This document shows, in pieces, positions 26,195-32,285 of a stretch of DNA of 34,475 bases (positions are counted from its first letter, which is position 1; each line of letters begins with the position of its first letter). The notes beneath the pieces are model-generated. The model made no database searches. It saw only the letters and a list, made by a program, of their open reading frames with translations, and had not been told where the DNA came from. The stretch comes from Geobacter sp. UBA5730. Lineage in GTDB: Bacteria > Desulfobacterota > Desulfuromonadia > Geobacterales > Pseudopelobacteraceae. Where the stretch lies: the NCBI GenBank assembly GCA_002419465.1, contig DIGE01000016.1, positions 1 to 34,475 on the forward strand. Reading direction: 5' to 3'. The position numbers and the translations under genes were made by a program.

Positions 26195-26821
26195 CTAGCG
26201 CTCACTAAAAGCCAGTTTTAACGCCAGAGCGGCAAACACGCAACCGGTCAGCCGGTTCATCACCCGCTGCACGCCGGGTGAGCGGCTCAGCCAGCCGCCC
26301 AGCGTGCCGGACACCAGAGCAATTCCCCCGAAGATCAGAATCGTGGCCAGGATGAAGATGCCACCCAACAGCAACATCTGCAGGGTCAGCGATCCTCGGG
26401 CGGGGTCGGCGAACTGGGGCAGAAAAGCCAGAAAGAAGATCGAAACCTTCGGGTTGGTGATATTCATCAGAATCCCCCGCCGGTACAGTTGCCAGACCGT
26501 CAGTTGATCCCCCGCCGCCGCCGCTATCTCGGTTGATGCCGCCCGAAAGGCCTGCCAGGCCAGCCAGAGCAGATAGGTGGCGCCACACAATTTCAGCACG
26601 GTAAAGGCCAGCGCCGAGGCAGCAAAGATAGTGGCAAGCCCCAACGCCACCGCGGTGGTGTGGACAATCAGGCCGGTGCACAGCCCCAGGGTGACGGACA
26701 GACCGGCCGTTTTGCCCCGCAAGGTCGATTGGGTCAGCACAAAGATGTTATCCGGCCCCGGCGCCAAGGCCAGCAGCACCGACGCAGCAAAAAAGGTCAG
26801 CAGGGTTTCAAGAGTGGGCAT
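26195..26821 (-). CDS. LysE/RhtB-family amino acid exporter
   Basis: The 208-residue membrane protein has six predicted helices and the family signature near the N terminus: LALAPGPDNIFVLTQS, followed by GLxVTLGLCTG. ATG 26821 gives the normal length (about 205-210); the frame is open 45 bases further but that adds a basic stretch not found in the family. Family knowledge: LysE/RhtB proteins export amino acids or related small molecules; the substrate cannot be read from sequence. It is convergent with the DUF350 gene, and its upstream side borders the distal end of the integron array. Confidence 0.9.
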   Translation of the reverse strand: MPTLETLLTFFAASVLLALAPGPDNIFVLTQSTLRGKTAGLSVTLGLCTGLIVHTTAVALGLATIFAASALAFTVLKLCGATYLLWLAWQAFRAASTEIAAAAGDQLTVWQLYRRGILMNITNPKVSIFFLAFLPQFADPARGSLTLQMLLLGGIFILATILIFGGIALVSGTLGGWLSRSPGVQRVMNRLTGCVFAALALKLAFSER

Positions 26822-26938
26822 AGAGAATCCGTAAACTGGTTTACGTTTTAGCATTCGTTGTGTCATGACCAGATGTGATCTGATCTTCCTGTCATGCCGA
26901 TTGTCACGGTGCAGAGTGAGCCTGTAAAACTCAGCGCA

Positions 26939-26989
26939 GCCTAGCCAGTCACTGCTAACCGGCGCGTCCGGCTGAGTGTGTGGTTAGGC
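26939..26989 (-). repeat. attC 1 (distal end, outer core altered)
   Basis: GCCTAGCC replaces the usual GCCTAACG at the left core. The inner part (TAACCGGCG...CCGG) and the right core GTTAGGC are intact and match attC 4. This is the last site of the array before the chromosomal lysE gene. Confidence 0.7.
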
Positions 26990-27074
26990 CAGTTGATTTC
27001 TGGGCAACGTTAATAAGAGACCTCAGCGCCTCATTAACGGCGGCTTCTGTAGGAAATTTTCCTTTCGTTACGGT
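26955..27074 (-). pseudogene. Remnant of a cassette gene, probably frameshifted
   Basis: A protein-like frame (KFPTEAAVNEALRSLINVAQ and on) runs without a start codon from an in-frame stop at 27075-27077 to a stop inside attC 1. An ATG at 27078 in the neighbouring frame begins MNRNERK, and removing one A from a four-A run near 27055 would join the two into a 40-residue product. Stopping inside attC is normal for cassette genes, so this is likely the damaged cargo of the distal cassette. No function is recognised. Confidence 0.4.
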
Positions 27075-27105
27075 TCATCAGACGTGCGTTTATGATTCTT
27101 GTTCG

Positions 27106-27147
27106 GCCTCCACGTTACGTATGGGAAAGTTGATTGAGCCGTGAGGT
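27106..27147 (-). repeat. attC 2 (decayed)
   Basis: The stretch CCTCCACGTTACG...AGTTGATTGAGCCGTGAGG resembles a compact attC in which CTAACG has become CTCCACG and GTTAGG has become GTGAGG. The inner AGTTGATTGAGCCG is identical to that of attC 7. It sits 9 bases beyond the stop of the DUF3147 gene, where its attC is expected. Both cores are changed, so it is probably inactive. Confidence 0.55.
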
Positions 27148-27156
27148 GTTGATTGG

Positions 27157-27507
27157 CTAAATTCGGATGCCTAATACCGCCAACAACCTGATTATGCCCA
27201 AATATGCCACTGCTGTAGCCAAACAGGAAAGAAATAGACTGAGCCAAAATCCAACTCCACCACGCAATAACAAAGGTAATGCAATAAAAAATACCAACGA
27301 AGGCAAAACCAGCCAGAAAATGCCCTGAGATAAAGCGGAAACTTTTTGAACTTCTCCAGAGTCGATGTATAGCCAAACGAAAGCAAGAAGAGAAGTAAGT
27401 GGTAAAGAAGCTAAAGCCGCACCCCAAAAAGAACTGCGCTTCGCCAGTTCGGATACAGCAACCAGAATGATTGCTGATATAAAAATTTTGAGAACATATG
27501 GCAACAT
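27157..27507 (-). CDS. DUF3147-like small membrane protein (cassette 2)
   Basis: The 116-residue protein is almost entirely hydrophobic, with four predicted helices, starting MLPYVLKIFISAIILVAVSE and carrying the conserved WGAALASLPLTSLLAFVWLY pattern of DUF3147. It is the only gene in the cassette between attC 3 and the decayed attC 2. A longer overlapping frame on the same strand (27068-27520) has odd composition and is not coding. Function of the family is unknown; such proteins are common cassette cargo. Confidence 0.82.
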   Translation of the reverse strand: MLPYVLKIFISAIILVAVSELAKRSSFWGAALASLPLTSLLAFVWLYIDSGEVQKVSALSQGIFWLVLPSLVFFIALPLLLRGGVGFWLSLFLSCLATAVAYLGIIRLLAVLGIRI

Positions 27508-27518
27508 ACTGACTCAAC

Positions 27519-27642
27519 ACCTAACCTGTACGAGATAACCGGCTGGCGAAGCCGGAGCGATGGATGCCGACATACTTCCGACTGAGGAACTGGTGCAATT
27601 CAGCGCGCAGTAAGCCAGTCCGGGTTGATTGGGTAGTTAGGG
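27519..27642 (-). repeat. attC 3 (long type, 124 bases)
   Basis: It is bounded by ACCTAAC on the left and GTTAGGG on the right. The inner part (GATAACCGGCTGGCG...ACATACTTCCGACTGAG...GTAAGCCAGTCC) closely matches attC 7, so they belong to one lineage. Confidence 0.9.
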
Positions 27643-27663
27643 ATGGATAGATTGAGTGGCTGA

Positions 27664-27990
27664 TTAGGAAGCATGTGCAAGAACGTCAGACGCCCACTGG
27701 TTTATGCTTAAGCCATGAGCCTGTGCCATCATAGCTGCCCGAGCGTGGATTTCTGGTGGTACACGTAGCATAAGCTTGCCGGAGTATGGTTTTTGGGGGG
27801 CTCTCCCAAGTTTTTCACAGGTCGCAAGATAGTCGTCAACCGCCTCCTCAAAAGCTGCTCTCAGTTCTTTAACGGTTTCTGCATGGAAACCGATAACATC
27901 TTTGATGCCGGCAATATGACCGATAAAGCATGCATCTTCGTCGCTATATTCGATTTTTGCAGCATACCCCTTGAATGTCATTGTGCTCAT
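27664..27990 (-). CDS. hicB: HicB-family antitoxin (cassette 3)
   Basis: The 108-residue protein has a HicB partial RNase H-like fold (FKGYAAKIEYSDEDACFIGH, then GFHAETVKELRAAFEEAVDDYLA) and a C-terminal ribbon-helix-helix-like segment (GKLMLRVPPEIHARAAMMAQ, SINQWASDVL). Family knowledge: HicB neutralises the HicA mRNA-cutting toxin and represses the operon. It overlaps the upstream hicA-like gene by 4 bases and is followed by attC 3. Confidence 0.9.
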   Translation of the reverse strand: MSTMTFKGYAAKIEYSDEDACFIGHIAGIKDVIGFHAETVKELRAAFEEAVDDYLATCEKLGRAPQKPYSGKLMLRVPPEIHARAAMMAQAHGLSINQWASDVLAHAS

Positions 27991-28241
27991 GATTTTACTC
28001 CTGCGTTCTCCAGGAACGCTCTTGCGTCTTTAACTTGATATGGTTTGGCCTCTTTTGATGGATGCGGGCGATGAAAGGTACCAATAATGCCGTTTAGCTC
28101 AAACCTGACCCTTGAACCGTTGCCTTCAATTGTTTGTGCACCGAGTGCGACGAACAATGACTCAATTTTTCGCCATTCCAAAGTTGATGGAACAGGAAGT
28201 GAAAAAATGGAAAGCAGCGTGGTGCGGTGAGATTTATTCAT
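27987..28241 (-). CDS. hicA: HicA-family toxin (cassette 3)
   Basis: The product has 84 residues. SLPVPSTLEWRKIESLFVAL and GSRVRFELNG are followed by TFHRPHPSKEAKPYQVKDAR, the catalytic-histidine region of the longer HicA subgroup. Family knowledge: HicA is a double-stranded RNA-binding-fold ribonuclease that cleaves mRNA. Toxin-first order with a 4-base overlap to hicB is usual. Upstream bases 28242-28303 contain possible -35/-10 pairs (for example TTGATT and TGATAA on this strand), so the module probably has its own promoter. Confidence 0.88.
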   Translation of the reverse strand: MNKSHRTTLLSIFSLPVPSTLEWRKIESLFVALGAQTIEGNGSRVRFELNGIIGTFHRPHPSKEAKPYQVKDARAFLENAGVKS

Positions 28242-28303
28242 GGGTTAAGGTTATCAAAGTGCTGGCAAGTGTGCAATCAAATATCGATATCATTGTTTTG
28301 AAT

Positions 28304-28350
28304 CCCTAACGTTCGACGTAACCGGCGTCCGGTTGACGGAGTGGTTATGC
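28304..28350 (-). repeat. attC 4 (very short, 47 bases)
   Basis: The left core is CCCTAACG and the right core GTTATGC, with inner AACCGG/CCGGTT arms and almost no loop. Its layout is the same as the altered attC 1. Confidence 0.85.
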
Positions 28351-28423
28351 CTCGCGCACACGGTACCGCCGGTTCATGCTCTGCAAGAGCGCCACGGTCG
28401 TTTTGGGAACTGGTGGGAAATCA

Positions 28424-28684
28424 CTATAGGCGACCGGTAGGCAACCACTCCCATTTCGTGTTCGGTCGCTCGGGTATTCGCCCCAACGAAATGTACGCCG
28501 ACGATTGAAGCGCGCCACTGCACGAGAGCCAAAATGTTGGGGTGTCGTTTAGCCTACTCAGCAGCTTTTTTGACTTCGATGCGGCGTGTTGTGTTGCCAT
28601 CTCGGCATAGATGTACTGTGCAGCAGTAGCCGATTCGCGCCGAAAGCTTTCCAACTGAACCTCAAAGTTGCGGTGACGGGTCAT
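28424..28684 (-). pseudogene. Truncated or fused cassette gene (cassette 4)
   Basis: An 86-residue frame begins MTRHRNFEVQLESFRRESAT and continues through AAQYIYAEMATQHAASKSKK to SAYISLGRI, resembling the first third of a longer hypothetical protein. After GRI it runs into unrelated sequence and stops at 28424. In the neighbouring frame a protein-like stretch (WGEYPSDRTRNGSG, then PVAYSDFPPVPKTT and ALLQSMNRRYRVREA) stays open to a stop at 28345-28347 inside attC 4, as cassette genes usually end. A deletion fusing two genes, or a frameshift near 28480-28490, would explain this. No function is recognised. Confidence 0.55.
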
Positions 28685-28690
28685 TGCGCC

Positions 28691-28827
28691 GCCTAACGTT
28701 TACGAGATGATAACCGGCTTGCTGGGCCAGCGGAGAAGAAAGTTCATGCGCTGACAGCGTAGCTTGCCCCGACATTAGTGAAATTCAGCACGCTGTAAGC
28801 AAGCCCGAGTTGATTGAGCCGTTAGAA
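28691..28827 (-). repeat. attC 5 (long type, 137 bases)
   Basis: It runs from GCCTAACG to GTTAGAA, with inner GATAACCGGCTTGCTGG and GTAAGCAAGCCCGAGTTG arms and the AGTTGATTGAGCC stretch shared with attC 7. Confidence 0.9.
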
Positions 28828-28843
28828 GCGGGGGTGCTGGTGT

Positions 28844-29149
28844 CTACATATGTGTGGGCTGAGCCACCAAGCGTACACCAAGGGCTGTACATACACGGTT
28901 TATTGTGTCGAAACGTGGCTGAGCGTTTGGGCGGAGAGCTTTGTACAAGGCTTCTCTTGTAATGCCTGCTGCTTGTGCAATTTCACTCATGCCGCGTGCA
29001 CGTGCTGCAACCCCAAGTGCATGGGCAAGCTCGGAAGAGTCTCCTTCTTCTATAACCATAGTTACATAAGCCGCAATATCTTCTTCGCTTTTTAGCTGTT
29101 TTGCCATGTCAAATTCAGGCAGATCTGAAATCTTTGTCTTTTTTTTCAT
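28844..29149 (-). CDS. HigA-like addiction module antidote (cassette 5)
   Basis: The 101-residue protein begins MKKKTKISDLPEFDMAKQLK, continues EEDIAAYVTMVIEEGDSSEL, and has an HTH with ARARGMSEIAQAAGITREAL. It belongs to the probable addiction module antidote family (COG3636). Family knowledge: it binds the partner toxin and represses the operon. It starts 4 bases after the toxin gene. ATG 29149 gives the family start; a longer frame from 29176 adds residues from inside the toxin gene. The stop lies 16 bases from attC 5. Confidence 0.9.
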   Translation of the reverse strand: MKKKTKISDLPEFDMAKQLKSEEDIAAYVTMVIEEGDSSELAHALGVAARARGMSEIAQAAGITREALYKALRPNAQPRFDTINRVCTALGVRLVAQPTHM

Positions 29150-29153
29150 TTGT

Positions 29154-29450
29154 TTAGTCCTCCAGGGTGCTGGCAAGTTCGATGACCTTTGTTATGTCCT
29201 TAGTCTGCGTGCTTTTGTTGCCTCCGCCCAGCATTACGATAAGTACATTATTCCGCTGAACGTAGTACATACGCCAACCAGGGCCAAAATGCTCCCGCAT
29301 TTCAAACACACCGTCGCTAACCGGTTTTATGTCACCCAAATTACCACGCTGAGCCTTGTCAAGGCGTCGGCTTAAGCGCAGACGGGTGGTGCGGTCTTTT
29401 AGGCCGTCAAGCCAAGCATCAAATTCAGGGATAGTTTTGATTATGTACAT
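29154..29450 (-). CDS. RelE/HigB-like toxin (cassette 5)
   Basis: This 98-residue protein starts MYIIKTIPEFDAWLDGLKDR and ends in LIVMLGGGNKSTQTKDITKV, the pattern of the addiction module killer family (COG3657, RelE/ParE fold). FEMREHFGPGWRMYYVQ is the central strand pair. Family knowledge: related toxins are ribosome-dependent mRNA cleavers or gyrase poisons; which applies is not clear. Its frame is open upstream to 29735 through attC 6, but that extension is not coding. Toxin-first order with a 4-base gap to the antidote is normal for HigBA-like pairs. Confidence 0.9.
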   Translation of the reverse strand: MYIIKTIPEFDAWLDGLKDRTTRLRLSRRLDKAQRGNLGDIKPVSDGVFEMREHFGPGWRMYYVQRNNVLIVMLGGGNKSTQTKDITKVIELASTLED

Positions 29451-29519
29451 GGTTAGAGTGTAATCGATTGGATACATGCTGGCAATATGAAAATCATACG
29501 TAGGAATCCATTTTTCAGT

Positions 29520-29583
29520 TTCTAACGTTCCGCTTGAGGGGCGGTGCGCTTTTGCGCCGTCCCTCTCGAACGTAAGGTTAGAA
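29520..29583 (-). repeat. attC 6 (64 bases)
   Basis: It runs from TTCTAACG to GTTAGAA around a strong inner palindrome (GAGGGGCGG...CGTCCCTCTC) with a GCGCTTTTGCGC tip. Similar to attC 10 and attC 14. Confidence 0.92.
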
Positions 29584-29772
29584 CTTCTTTGGTTCTGGTA
29601 TGCCAAGGTCACGGCAGATTTTAACTGCCAAGTGATTATTGATTTCGTTGTGTCTTGGGACGGCGCTTCGCCTGTTTGTGCTTGAATGACGCCACCAAGA
29701 GTGGCTGCCGCCTTCGCGGAGCAATGCGCAACCATGTGCAGTAAGATGTGACAGTAAATCTCGCCGTTTCAT
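29578..29772 (-). CDS. hicA: HicA-family toxin, short type (cassette 6)
   Basis: The 64-residue protein is a short YcfA/HicA: MKRRDLLSHLTAHGCALLRE, then GGSHSWW with the catalytic histidine and SAVPRHNEINNHLAVKICRD. Family knowledge: a small RNA-cleaving toxin. Its stop codon lies within attC 6. The start overlaps the hicB-like gene by 4 bases. Here the antitoxin precedes the toxin, opposite to cassette 3. Confidence 0.9.
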   Translation of the reverse strand: MKRRDLLSHLTAHGCALLREGGSHSWWRHSSTNRRSAVPRHNEINNHLAVKICRDLGIPEPKKF

Positions 29773-29981
29773 ATGGCGATAGATAGCTCTTCAAAGCCAC
29801 TACCGACAGCTTCCAGCGCATCGGCTCGATTTAATTCGATTGCCTCGGCCAGCGTTTCTCGAAGTGACTTTAATAACTTCTCACGCGACGATTCTTGGCA
29901 ATTAACGCCGGGTACTTCTTCAATCCAGCCAATCCACCAATCAACGTCTTGTTTAATTACGGCAGTGTAAGTTGAATTCAT
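29769..29981 (-). CDS. hicB: HicB-family antitoxin, short type (cassette 6)
   Basis: The 70-residue protein has the short HicB fold: TAVIKQDVDWWIGWIEEVPG, then GVNCQESSREKLLKSLRETL and AEAIELNR. No separate DNA-binding domain is visible. Start ATG 29981 has AAGGAG upstream on this strand. It is cotranslated with the following hicA. Confidence 0.9.
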   Translation of the reverse strand: MNSTYTAVIKQDVDWWIGWIEEVPGVNCQESSREKLLKSLRETLAEAIELNRADALEAVGSGFEELSIAI

Positions 29982-30025
29982 GGCTTTATCTCCTTGCTGA
30001 CATCATAGCAAAATGGCACGGGAAG

Positions 30026-30157
30026 TTCTAACGTTTACGAGATAACCGGCTGGCGACGCCGGAGCGGTGCTGCCTGAACTGCCGACATACTTCCGACTGA
30101 GAAACTGGTGCAATTCAGCGCACAGTAAGCCAGTCCGAGTTGATTGAGCCGTTAGGG
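30026..30157 (-). repeat. attC 7 (long type, 132 bases)
   Basis: It runs from TTCTAACG to GTTAGGG. It has GAGATAACCGGCTGGCGACG, GACATACTTCCGACTGAGA and GCACAGTAAGCCAGTCCG in order, nearly the same as attC 3. Confidence 0.92.
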
Positions 30158-30457
30158 GGAAGGAGTTGGCGTATGGGTCTTGAGCCAGTCACGGAGAGCA
30201 TTGTTCATGCGGGTTTGCCAGCCTTTGCCGGTTGCCTTGAACGCAGCAAGTATTTCAGCGTCAAAACGGATGTTTTGGGCAACTTTGGTTCCGCTGCCAA
30301 GAGGGCGCCCAGGTTTTGGGGTAAGCATTTCTTTGGCGACTTCTTTCGGAAATAGCTGCGGAAGCACTTCGCTGGCAGGCTTGAACTGTTTGAAGTCTTC
30401 GGTAGTAAGCTCACGGACTTCTCCGTCCTTGTTAGTCAATGGTAAGCGGCTTGCCAT
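30152..30457 (-). CDS. brnA: BrnA-like antitoxin (cassette 7)
   Basis: This 101-residue protein has the BrnA pattern: ELTTEDFKQFKPASEVLPQL, then GRPLGSGTKVAQNIRFDAEI and the ribbon-helix-helix ending ATGKGWQTRMNNALRDWLKT. Family knowledge: BrnA binds BrnT toxin and represses its own promoter. Its start overlaps the end of brnT by 26 bases. The stop is inside attC 7. Confidence 0.93.
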   Translation of the reverse strand: MASRLPLTNKDGEVRELTTEDFKQFKPASEVLPQLFPKEVAKEMLTPKPGRPLGSGTKVAQNIRFDAEILAAFKATGKGWQTRMNNALRDWLKTHTPTPSP

Positions 30458-30710
30458 GTTTTTCTGCCTCCCTTCTGTTAGCTTTTCTGAAACTGATTAC
30501 TCGGATTGCGTCGTTCGCTGGGGTGAAACAAAGCACATGTAAACGATTGTCGAGATACCCGACGGCAATATAGCGTGCTTCAGGATATTCATTGCGAAGA
30601 TCGGATGCGATAACCGCAGAACTCCAGTCGAAATCGCTTGCACGCTCGAATGATAGCCGACGTTCATGCAAGTTTTTATCTGATTTGGCTTGATCAAATT
30701 CGATCTTCAT
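30432..30710 (-). CDS. brnT: BrnT-like toxin (cassette 7)
   Basis: The 92-residue BrnT family protein contains IEFDQAKSDKNLHERRLSFE, the following FDWSSAVIASDLRNEYPEAR, and RVISFRKANRREAEKHG with the conserved catalytic Arg/Lys region. Family knowledge: BrnT is a RelE-like ribonuclease toxin induced under stress. Toxin-first order is normal. The upstream AT-rich region 30711-30771 holds a likely promoter and repeats. Confidence 0.93.
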   Translation of the reverse strand: MKIEFDQAKSDKNLHERRLSFERASDFDWSSAVIASDLRNEYPEARYIAVGYLDNRLHVLCFTPANDAIRVISFRKANRREAEKHGKPLTID

Positions 30711-30719
30711 ATGGATATT

Positions 30720-30771
30720 TGTGGCAACAAAAAATAATTATGTCAATATAAATGTTGCAACAAAAATAACA
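30720..30771 (-). promoter_or_regulatory. Probable brnTA promoter with direct repeats
   Basis: Two copies of a (T)GTxGCAACAAAAA(A)TAA repeat start at 30720 and 30753, the second containing palindrome GTTGCAAC. On the - strand a -10-like CATAAT lies between them. BrnA-type antitoxins repress their own promoters, so these repeats are candidate operators. The exact promoter elements are uncertain. Confidence 0.4.
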
Positions 30772-30849
30772 CCCTAACGTGGAGCTAACCGGCGACCGAA
30801 AGCAAGCGAAGCTTGCTGTAGGGTGTCCGAGTTGAGCGTAGGGTTAGAG
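30772..30849 (-). repeat. attC 8 (78 bases)
   Basis: It runs from CCCTAACG to GTTAGAG, with inner arms GGAGCTAACCGGCGACCG and GTCCGAGTTGAGCG and a CAAGCGAAGCTTG tip hairpin. Confidence 0.92.
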
Positions 30850-31206
30850 GTCATAGGTATAGTGAGCATAGGATTTTTCAACCATCCCTTCGGGGTTGAT
30901 GTGAAAAACTTCTGCAGAAAAACCGCGCGCTCCTTTGTAATAGAGGGTAATACTATTTACGCCAAACAAGATTGTGATGAGCTCGAAGTGGAGAGTAGGG
31001 TTTAGCTGCAAGGCTTTTGCCCAATAGGCCCCTACTTTATCTTTTCCCTTCAGCGTTCCAGAAGCTTCATCGGTGATTTTGGTAATGACCGGAGAGGACA
31101 TTTCAAAATCATCGGTGTAGTGCGAAAGAATTCGGTCTAAATCATGGGTGTTCCACGATTCAATCCATTCATTTGCGAAATGTTCGGCAAACTCCTTAGT
31201 GATCAT
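30844..31206 (-). CDS. NTF2/SnoaL-like protein (cassette 8)
   Basis: The 120-residue protein has the SnoaL/NTF2-like fold: MITKEFAEHFANEWIESWNT, then HDLDRILSHYTDDFEMSSPV and KGKDKVGAYWAKALQLNPTL. Family knowledge: the fold forms a small cup that binds or converts small molecules; no catalytic assignment is possible here. It ends within attC 8. Such proteins are common integron cargo. Confidence 0.88.
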   Translation of the reverse strand: MITKEFAEHFANEWIESWNTHDLDRILSHYTDDFEMSSPVITKITDEASGTLKGKDKVGAYWAKALQLNPTLHFELITILFGVNSITLYYKGARGFSAEVFHINPEGMVEKSYAHYTYDL

Positions 31207-31215
31207 GGGTAAGAC

Positions 31216-31275
31216 CTCTAACGTTTGAATTAAGGGGCTGGCTTTAGCCAGTCCCGCTTGAATGATGGGTTAGCT
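31216..31275 (-). repeat. attC 9 (60 bases)
   Basis: It runs from CTCTAACG to GTTAGCT with a perfect inner stem, GGGGCTGGCT/AGCCAGTCCC, around a TTT tip. Confidence 0.92.
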
Positions 31276-31278
31276 GTT

Positions 31279-31695
31279 TTATACACAGAAAACCTCTTGA
31301 ACCCAAGGGTCGGCATATTGAAATGGACCATGAATGGAAGCTGTGCAGCCTTTTAGACTAACTCGGCGGTTAATTTCTTTACCTGATTGGCTAATTGGTA
31401 ACCAGTCGATGTAAACGCGCCATTCCTTTAAGTCGATGTCTTTTACGATGCCTATTGCCCGAATTTCCATTTCAGCTGAACCACGCCCTAATAGTTTCTT
31501 AACTGCAATACGATCACCTTTTACAATTTGTGAAAAACGTTCTTGTTGGTTTTTAATTGAGTTGCCCTCACCAGATGATGTGTCAGGTTTTTCAGATATA
31601 TCCCAGCAATACCAATAGCCACGTTCAAGGAAAGTGGGTAGTACATCATCACTGCCGCCCCACATTGCTCCTACCACCCAATAGTTGTGATTCAT
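31279..31695 (-). CDS. Hypothetical protein, possibly EVE/PUA-like (cassette 9)
   Basis: This 138-residue protein begins MNHNYWVVGAMWGGSDDVLP, has GYWYCWDISEKP, and then IVKGDRIAVKKLLGRGSAEM and IRAIGIVKDIDLKEWRVYID. The KGDRIAVKK plus IRAIGIV pattern recalls EVE/PUA-like domains, which bind modified bases or RNA, but this is a weak resemblance. ATG 31695 has AAAAGGGA upstream; the frame is open to 31764 through attC 10 but that part is not coding. Such proteins often sit with defence nucleases; here they are separate cassettes. Confidence 0.75.
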   Translation of the reverse strand: MNHNYWVVGAMWGGSDDVLPTFLERGYWYCWDISEKPDTSSGEGNSIKNQQERFSQIVKGDRIAVKKLLGRGSAEMEIRAIGIVKDIDLKEWRVYIDWLPISQSGKEINRRVSLKGCTASIHGPFQYADPWVQEVFCV

Positions 31696-31710
31696 AAAAT
31701 CCCTTTTGAC

Positions 31711-31791
31711 AGCTAACGCCTGAGTTGAGGGGCTTTTGCGGAGCAGGCGCAGTCTGCGTAGCAAAAGTCCCGCTCCAACGATTCGTTAGGC
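31711..31791 (-). repeat. attC 10 (81 bases)
   Basis: It runs from AGCTAACG to GTTAGGC, with inner arms GAGTTGAGGGGCTTTTGC and GCAAAAGTCCCGCTCC and a GCGCAGTCTGCG tip. Confidence 0.92.
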
Positions 31792-32169
31792 ATACGCGGC
31801 TTGAAGTGCCGCCGTATCCTCGAACATCTTGTAAGATGTTATAAGGCCGTTCTCTACGGCGCACACGAGCACCCACTCGCATTTGAATACTCGATCAGTT
31901 TTTTTGACTCGATGCCGCATGTAGCCATGAGCGAAAACGTAATTGTCCGCCACTGCCCATTTATAAAACTCAAAAGCTTCTGTATCGAAAAGCTCCGACA
32001 GTGTAGCCAGAAATTGCTTTACGCCATCGTGACCTTTAAAGATACCGTAGATTGGGACCGAACTTGGGCCTTGAGCCTCAAAAACTGCGCCTTCATGGAC
32101 GAATTCAAGTGCTGCAGCGGCATCGCCGTTGCCCACGCACGAAAAAAAGCTCTCAACTGGATTGCTCAT
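31786..32169 (-). CDS. NTF2/SnoaL-like protein, second type (cassette 10)
   Basis: The 127-residue protein has MSNPVESFFSCVGNGDAAAA, GIFKGHDGVKQFLATLSELF, and FAHGYMRHRVKKTDRVFKCE, the layout of ketosteroid isomerase-like SnoaL proteins. It is clearly different from the cassette 8 protein. GGAGAG lies just upstream of ATG 32169. Its stop falls inside attC 10. Function unknown. Confidence 0.88.
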   Translation of the reverse strand: MSNPVESFFSCVGNGDAAAALEFVHEGAVFEAQGPSSVPIYGIFKGHDGVKQFLATLSELFDTEAFEFYKWAVADNYVFAHGYMRHRVKKTDRVFKCEWVLVCAVENGLITSYKMFEDTAALQAAYA

Positions 32170-32192
32170 ATTCTCTCCTTTGATGGACGGAT

Positions 32193-32255
32193 GCCTAACG
32201 TGGAGCTAACAGGCGGCGCGCTTTTGCGCCGTCCGGGTTGAGCGTAGGGTTAGAA
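32193..32255 (-). repeat. attC 11 (63 bases)
   Basis: It runs from GCCTAACG to GTTAGAA, with AGCTAACAGGCGG and CCGTCCGGGTTGAGCG arms and a GCGCTTTTGCGC tip as in attC 6. Confidence 0.92.
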
Positions 32256-32285
32256 CCCGACTCTATACAAAGAAAGGAAAGCGGC

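Noticed and set aside
27068..27520. Longer - strand frame (150 residues) overlapping the DUF3147 gene
   Set aside because: Composition is odd (many Cys, Phe, Ser) and the overlapping frame has a clear membrane-protein family match.
29451..29735. N-terminal extension of the cassette 5 toxin through attC 6
   Set aside because: It crosses a recombination site and overlaps another cassette's gene; family similarity begins at 29450.
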